A DNA stretch of 9,050 nt from Deinococcus fonticola (GTDB taxonomy: Bacteria; Deinococcota; Deinococci; Deinococcales; Deinococcaceae). Under the pieces are notes generated by a model. It ran no database searches. It saw only the letters and a program-made list of their open reading frames with translations, and was not told the origin of the DNA. A program made the position numbers and the translations under genes. The stretch covers positions 1 to 9,050 of the forward strand of contig NZ_SMMH01000063.1 of NCBI RefSeq assembly GCF_004634215.1. Direction: 5' to 3'. Below are positions 7,503-9,050 of this stretch, one piece after another (the stretch's first letter is position 1; every line of letters starts with the position of its first letter).

Positions 7503-7685
7503 CCTCACCAAACTTTCCCACTCCAGTGATAATCTTTCCCAATGACGGCGACTCACTGGACTCTGGCACAAACCCTGCAAAGGCGCGGGATCACCACCCA
7601 CGCCCTCATCAAGGCCAGCGGCCTGTCCAAGGGAACGGTCTACGACATCGTGAACGGCAAAAGCCAGGGCATCACCCTGGAGACC
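7503..7685 (+). repeat. Direct repeat copy 2 (promoter plus 5' part of intact antitoxin gene)
   Basis: This is the second copy of the segment at 6712-6894. Here the homology runs from upstream of the promoter into codon 48 of an intact antitoxin gene, so this copy is probably the parent or the surviving full version. Confidence 0.88.
7527..7535 (+). promoter_or_regulatory. Extended -10 leaderless promoter of the toxin-antitoxin-methyltransferase unit
   Basis: TG at 7527-7528, one base, then TAATCT at 7530-7535, ending six bases before ATG 7542. It probably drives antitoxin, toxin and methyltransferase together, since these three overlap. The HTH antitoxin is likely to repress this site, as most such antitoxins do, but I see no clear palindrome that would serve as operator. 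Confidence 0.55.
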
Positions 7686-7991
7686 GTGGACAAACTCCTG
7701 GACGGACTGGAGCAACTGACCGGGCAACGCATGGCCCTTGACGCCGTCCTAGACCGCACGGAACCCGAAGACCCCTATGCCCACCTGTTCGTGGATGCCA
7801 AACCCTACGACCACGAGGAAGCCCGCAAGCACCTGGTGCCCTGGACAGCCGAAGAACTGGCCGAAGATGAACAATACTGGGCAGCACTGGCACAAGAGAA
7901 GAAGGAACGCCGGGAAAAACCCGATAAGACCATGCAGGAACTCAGTGAAATCTTCGGGAAAAACAGCGGCGACATGGACGAGTCCGCATGA
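7542..7991 (+). CDS. HTH-type antitoxin partner of a PIN toxin
   Basis: This 149-aa protein has an N-terminal Xre/Cro-like helix-turn-helix (about residues 5-62; recognition part GLSKGTVYDIVNGKS at 27-41). A long acidic C-terminal part (about 73-149) carries many Glu, Asp and Trp residues (WTAEELAEDEQYWAAL, 101-116). In HTH antitoxins the N-terminal part binds the operator, while the C-terminal tail wraps the toxin and blocks its active site, and this layout fits. Its last codons overlap the PIN gene by four bases (ATGA at 7988-7991). The ATG at 7542 lies six bases after a TAATCT promoter box with no ribosome site, so it is probably leaderless. PIN toxins are more often paired with AbrB, MetJ/Arc or Phd-like antitoxins, so an HTH partner is a less common pairing. 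The 5' part is duplicated at 6712-6894. Confidence 0.8.
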   Translation: MTATHWTLAQTLQRRGITTHALIKASGLSKGTVYDIVNGKSQGITLETVDKLLDGLEQLTGQRMALDAVLDRTEPEDPYAHLFVDAKPYDHEEARKHLVPWTAEELAEDEQYWAALAQEKKERREKPDKTMQELSEIFGKNSGDMDESA

Positions 7992-8398
7992 CGGCCGGCA
8001 GGCTTGTCGTTGACACCAATGTCATTAGCTACATCTTCAAGGGCGACACTCGCGGCCCCCACTACGAACGCCTCATTCAGGGCCACCAGACCATTCTTCC
8101 GTTTCAGGTTGTGGCCGAACTGGAAGAATGGATGCTGAACGACAGGTGGGGCGAACCGCGCCGAGAGCGGCTAAGGAATTACCTCCGCCAGTACGTTGTC
8201 ATTGAGTCCGACGAACGAATGGGCCGAATCTGGGGAGCAGTCCGGCACGCCTGCCAGAAAGCCGGAAGGCGAATTGACCCCGCCGACGCCTGGATTGCCG
8301 CCACCGCCCTCGCCCTGCGCTGCCCCCTCGTCACGCACAACGCCGCCGATTTCGCTGGAGTTCCCAACCTTAAAATCATCACGGAGCAAGCCCCATGA
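7988..8398 (+). CDS. PIN-domain ribonuclease toxin, VapC-like
   Basis: This 136-aa protein has the size and motifs of a VapC-type toxin, a metal-dependent RNase that cuts tRNA or rRNA when freed from its antitoxin. The four acidic PIN positions are present: D9 in VVDTNVISYIF, E44 in VVAELEEW, D100 (or D97) in DPADAWIAATAL, and D121 in THNAADF. Nothing looks damaged, so the toxin should be active. Its start overlaps the antitoxin stop (ATGA), with only a weak GGACGAG upstream, so translation probably depends on the antitoxin. Its own stop overlaps the methyltransferase start (ATGA at 8395-8398), tying the toxin to that gene. This is unusual for a free-standing toxin-antitoxin pair and suggests it guards the defence operon against loss. 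Confidence 0.88.
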   Translation: MTAGRLVVDTNVISYIFKGDTRGPHYERLIQGHQTILPFQVVAELEEWMLNDRWGEPRRERLRNYLRQYVVIESDERMGRIWGAVRHACQKAGRRIDPADAWIAATALALRCPLVTHNAADFAGVPNLKIITEQAP

Positions 8399-8964
8399 CC
8401 GACAGCCCCCGCCAAGACACCAAAAGACAGCGCGACCTGAAACTGGAACTCACCTGGGTGGGCAAAGACCACCGGCCCCGCCTGGAGCCACGCATCCTTC
8501 TGGAAGACCCCACCAGGAACTACCACGCTGCCGCCCGCGTGACCGAAGCTGACCAGTTCGAGAACATGTTGATCTTCGGGGACAACCTGCTGGCCCTGCA
8601 AAGCCTTGCCACCGACCCAAAGGTGAAGGGCAAAGTCAAGTGCATTTTCATTGACCCGCCGTACAACACGGGCAGCGCCTTCGAGCATTACGACGACGGC
8701 ATGGAACACAGCTTATGGCTGAGCATGATGAGGGAAAGGCTGGAATTATTGGACGAGCTTTTAACAGAAGATGGTAGTCTTTGGATTTCCTTGGACGATA
8801 ATGAGGTTCACTACTTAAAAGTGCTTTGTGATGAAATCATCGGAAGAAGGAATTTCCTAGCCAATATCGTATGGCAGTCTAAAGATACACCGGGAAACAA
8901 TAGCTCTGGGATTGCCCAGACTCCTGACGGCCTGACACAAAGTATGAGAAAACGTCCCCGATAG
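8395..8964 (+). pseudogene. Type III Mod-like DNA adenine methyltransferase, truncated by an IS
   Basis: The protein would transfer a methyl group from SAM to adenine in DNA, acting as the protecting arm of a restriction or defence system. The beta-class order is visible: the catalytic motif IV DPPY (87-90, in IFIDPPYNTGSAFEHYDDG) comes near the N terminus, preceded by NMLIFGDNLLAL (57-68) and followed by EDGSLWISLDDNE (125-137). Relatives are about 500-650 aa. Here recognisable sequence stops near T176 ([20 protein letters not shown]), where I recall relatives continuing with HNHI. The last 13 residues are IS sequence, so the target-recognition region and the FxGxG SAM site are lost and the product should be inactive. 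GGAG at 8383-8386 and the ATGA overlap with the PIN gene support the start. GC content falls from about 56% to about 41% near 8741. Confidence 0.85.
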
Positions 8965-8969
8965 GGGAC
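8954..8969. repeat. Hairpin in the leader of the right-hand IS
   Basis: GTCCCC (8954-8959) and GGGGAC (8964-8969) form a perfect 6-bp stem with loop GATA, 12 bases before ATG 8981. It could limit read-through translation into the transposase gene, as stem-loops near IS ends often do, or it may be chance. Confidence 0.35.
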
Positions 8970-8980
8970 AATTTCTGTTT

Positions 8981-9050
8981 ATGACGACAAAAATAGTCTT
9001 CGGGGACGTGCCCCGACTCTACCAGAATGTCCGGCCCTTCCTCAGCGCCC
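8981..9050 (+). CDS. Probable transposase, N-terminal fragment (cut by window edge)
   Basis: An open frame begins [20 protein letters not shown] at 8981 and stays open for 23 codons to the window end. Its codons are GC-rich, unlike the methyltransferase segment just before it. Position just inside a foreign segment that interrupts the methyltransferase makes a transposase the best reading. The family (IS4-like or another DDE group) cannot be told from 23 residues. AGGGG at 8963-8967 is 13 bases upstream, too far for a strong ribosome site, and it lies within the hairpin. Confidence 0.5.
   Translation, partial: MTTKIVFGDVPRLYQNVRPFLSA

Larger units (their letters stand above)
8923..9050 (+). 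mobile_element. Insertion sequence of undetermined family, left end (partial)
   Basis: Methyltransferase-like sequence ends near 8922 and unrelated sequence follows, containing a small hairpin and the start of a new reading frame at 8981 that runs off the window. A sudden break in a conserved gene followed by a short leader and an ORF is the usual picture of an insertion sequence. The exact left tip cannot be fixed (8919-8926), because the right end and any target duplication are outside the window. I do not recognise the tip. Confidence 0.6.

Noticed and set aside
6751..7685. CRISPR array or tandem repeat
   Set aside because: There are only two copies, 183 bases long and 791 bases apart, and they contain gene sequence, so this is a gene duplication.
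1320..8964. DISARM or BREX system
   Set aside because: The SNF2 helicase resembles DrmD, but no DrmA, DrmB, DrmC or DrmMI-type protein is present. Nothing like PglZ, BrxC or BrxL is present for BREX.
8395..9050. Complete type III restriction-modification system
   Set aside because: Only the N-terminal part of a Mod-like gene is visible. No Res subunit is in the window, so the type cannot be assigned.

Overview
This window comes from a moderately GC-rich bacterium, most likely a Deinococcus or close relative. That assignment rests on codon use and on three promoters of one pattern: a TAATCT -10 box ending exactly six bases before an ATG. This leaves almost no leader and is typical of the leaderless genes common in Deinococcus. 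The region reads as an accessory defence island bracketed by insertion sequences (IS), not as core chromosome.

Left edge (1-1319): the end of an IS3-family element, with the first codons of its OrfA on the minus strand, sits inside a minus-strand tnpB gene. The insertion removes the end of the zinc finger, RuvC-III and the element's right end. Two small hairpins lie 5' of tnpB, in a 180-base gap that holds no gene.

Centre (1320-6708): three tightly coupled plus-strand genes encode a RapA/HepA-like SNF2 helicase (980 aa), an unrecognised 76-aa protein, and a 739-aa SMC/RecF-like ATPase. The ATPase has a zinc-hook CxxC, a C-terminal RNxxxxH motif like that of HEPN ribonucleases, and a terminal zinc ribbon. 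Stop and start codons overlap at both junctions.

Right part (6709-9050): a 183-base direct repeat carries two copies of the 5' part of an HTH antitoxin gene. The first copy is broken (55 aa). An unrecognised 136-aa gene with its own leaderless promoter lies between the copies. The second copy is intact and is followed, by ATGA overlaps, by a PIN-domain (VapC-like) toxin and then by a beta-class (type III Mod-like) DNA adenine methyltransferase. The methyltransferase is cut near codon 176 by a second IS, whose left end and first 23 transposase-like codons reach the window edge.

Taken together, the helicase, ATPase and methyltransferase make a phage-defence or restriction-like system. It resembles, from memory, the helicase-methylase-ATPase set called Hma in the PADLOC survey. 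A toxin-antitoxin pair is spliced in front of the methyltransferase and translationally coupled to it. With the methyltransferase interrupted, the locus may be decaying, or may work without self-methylation under guard of the toxin-antitoxin pair.
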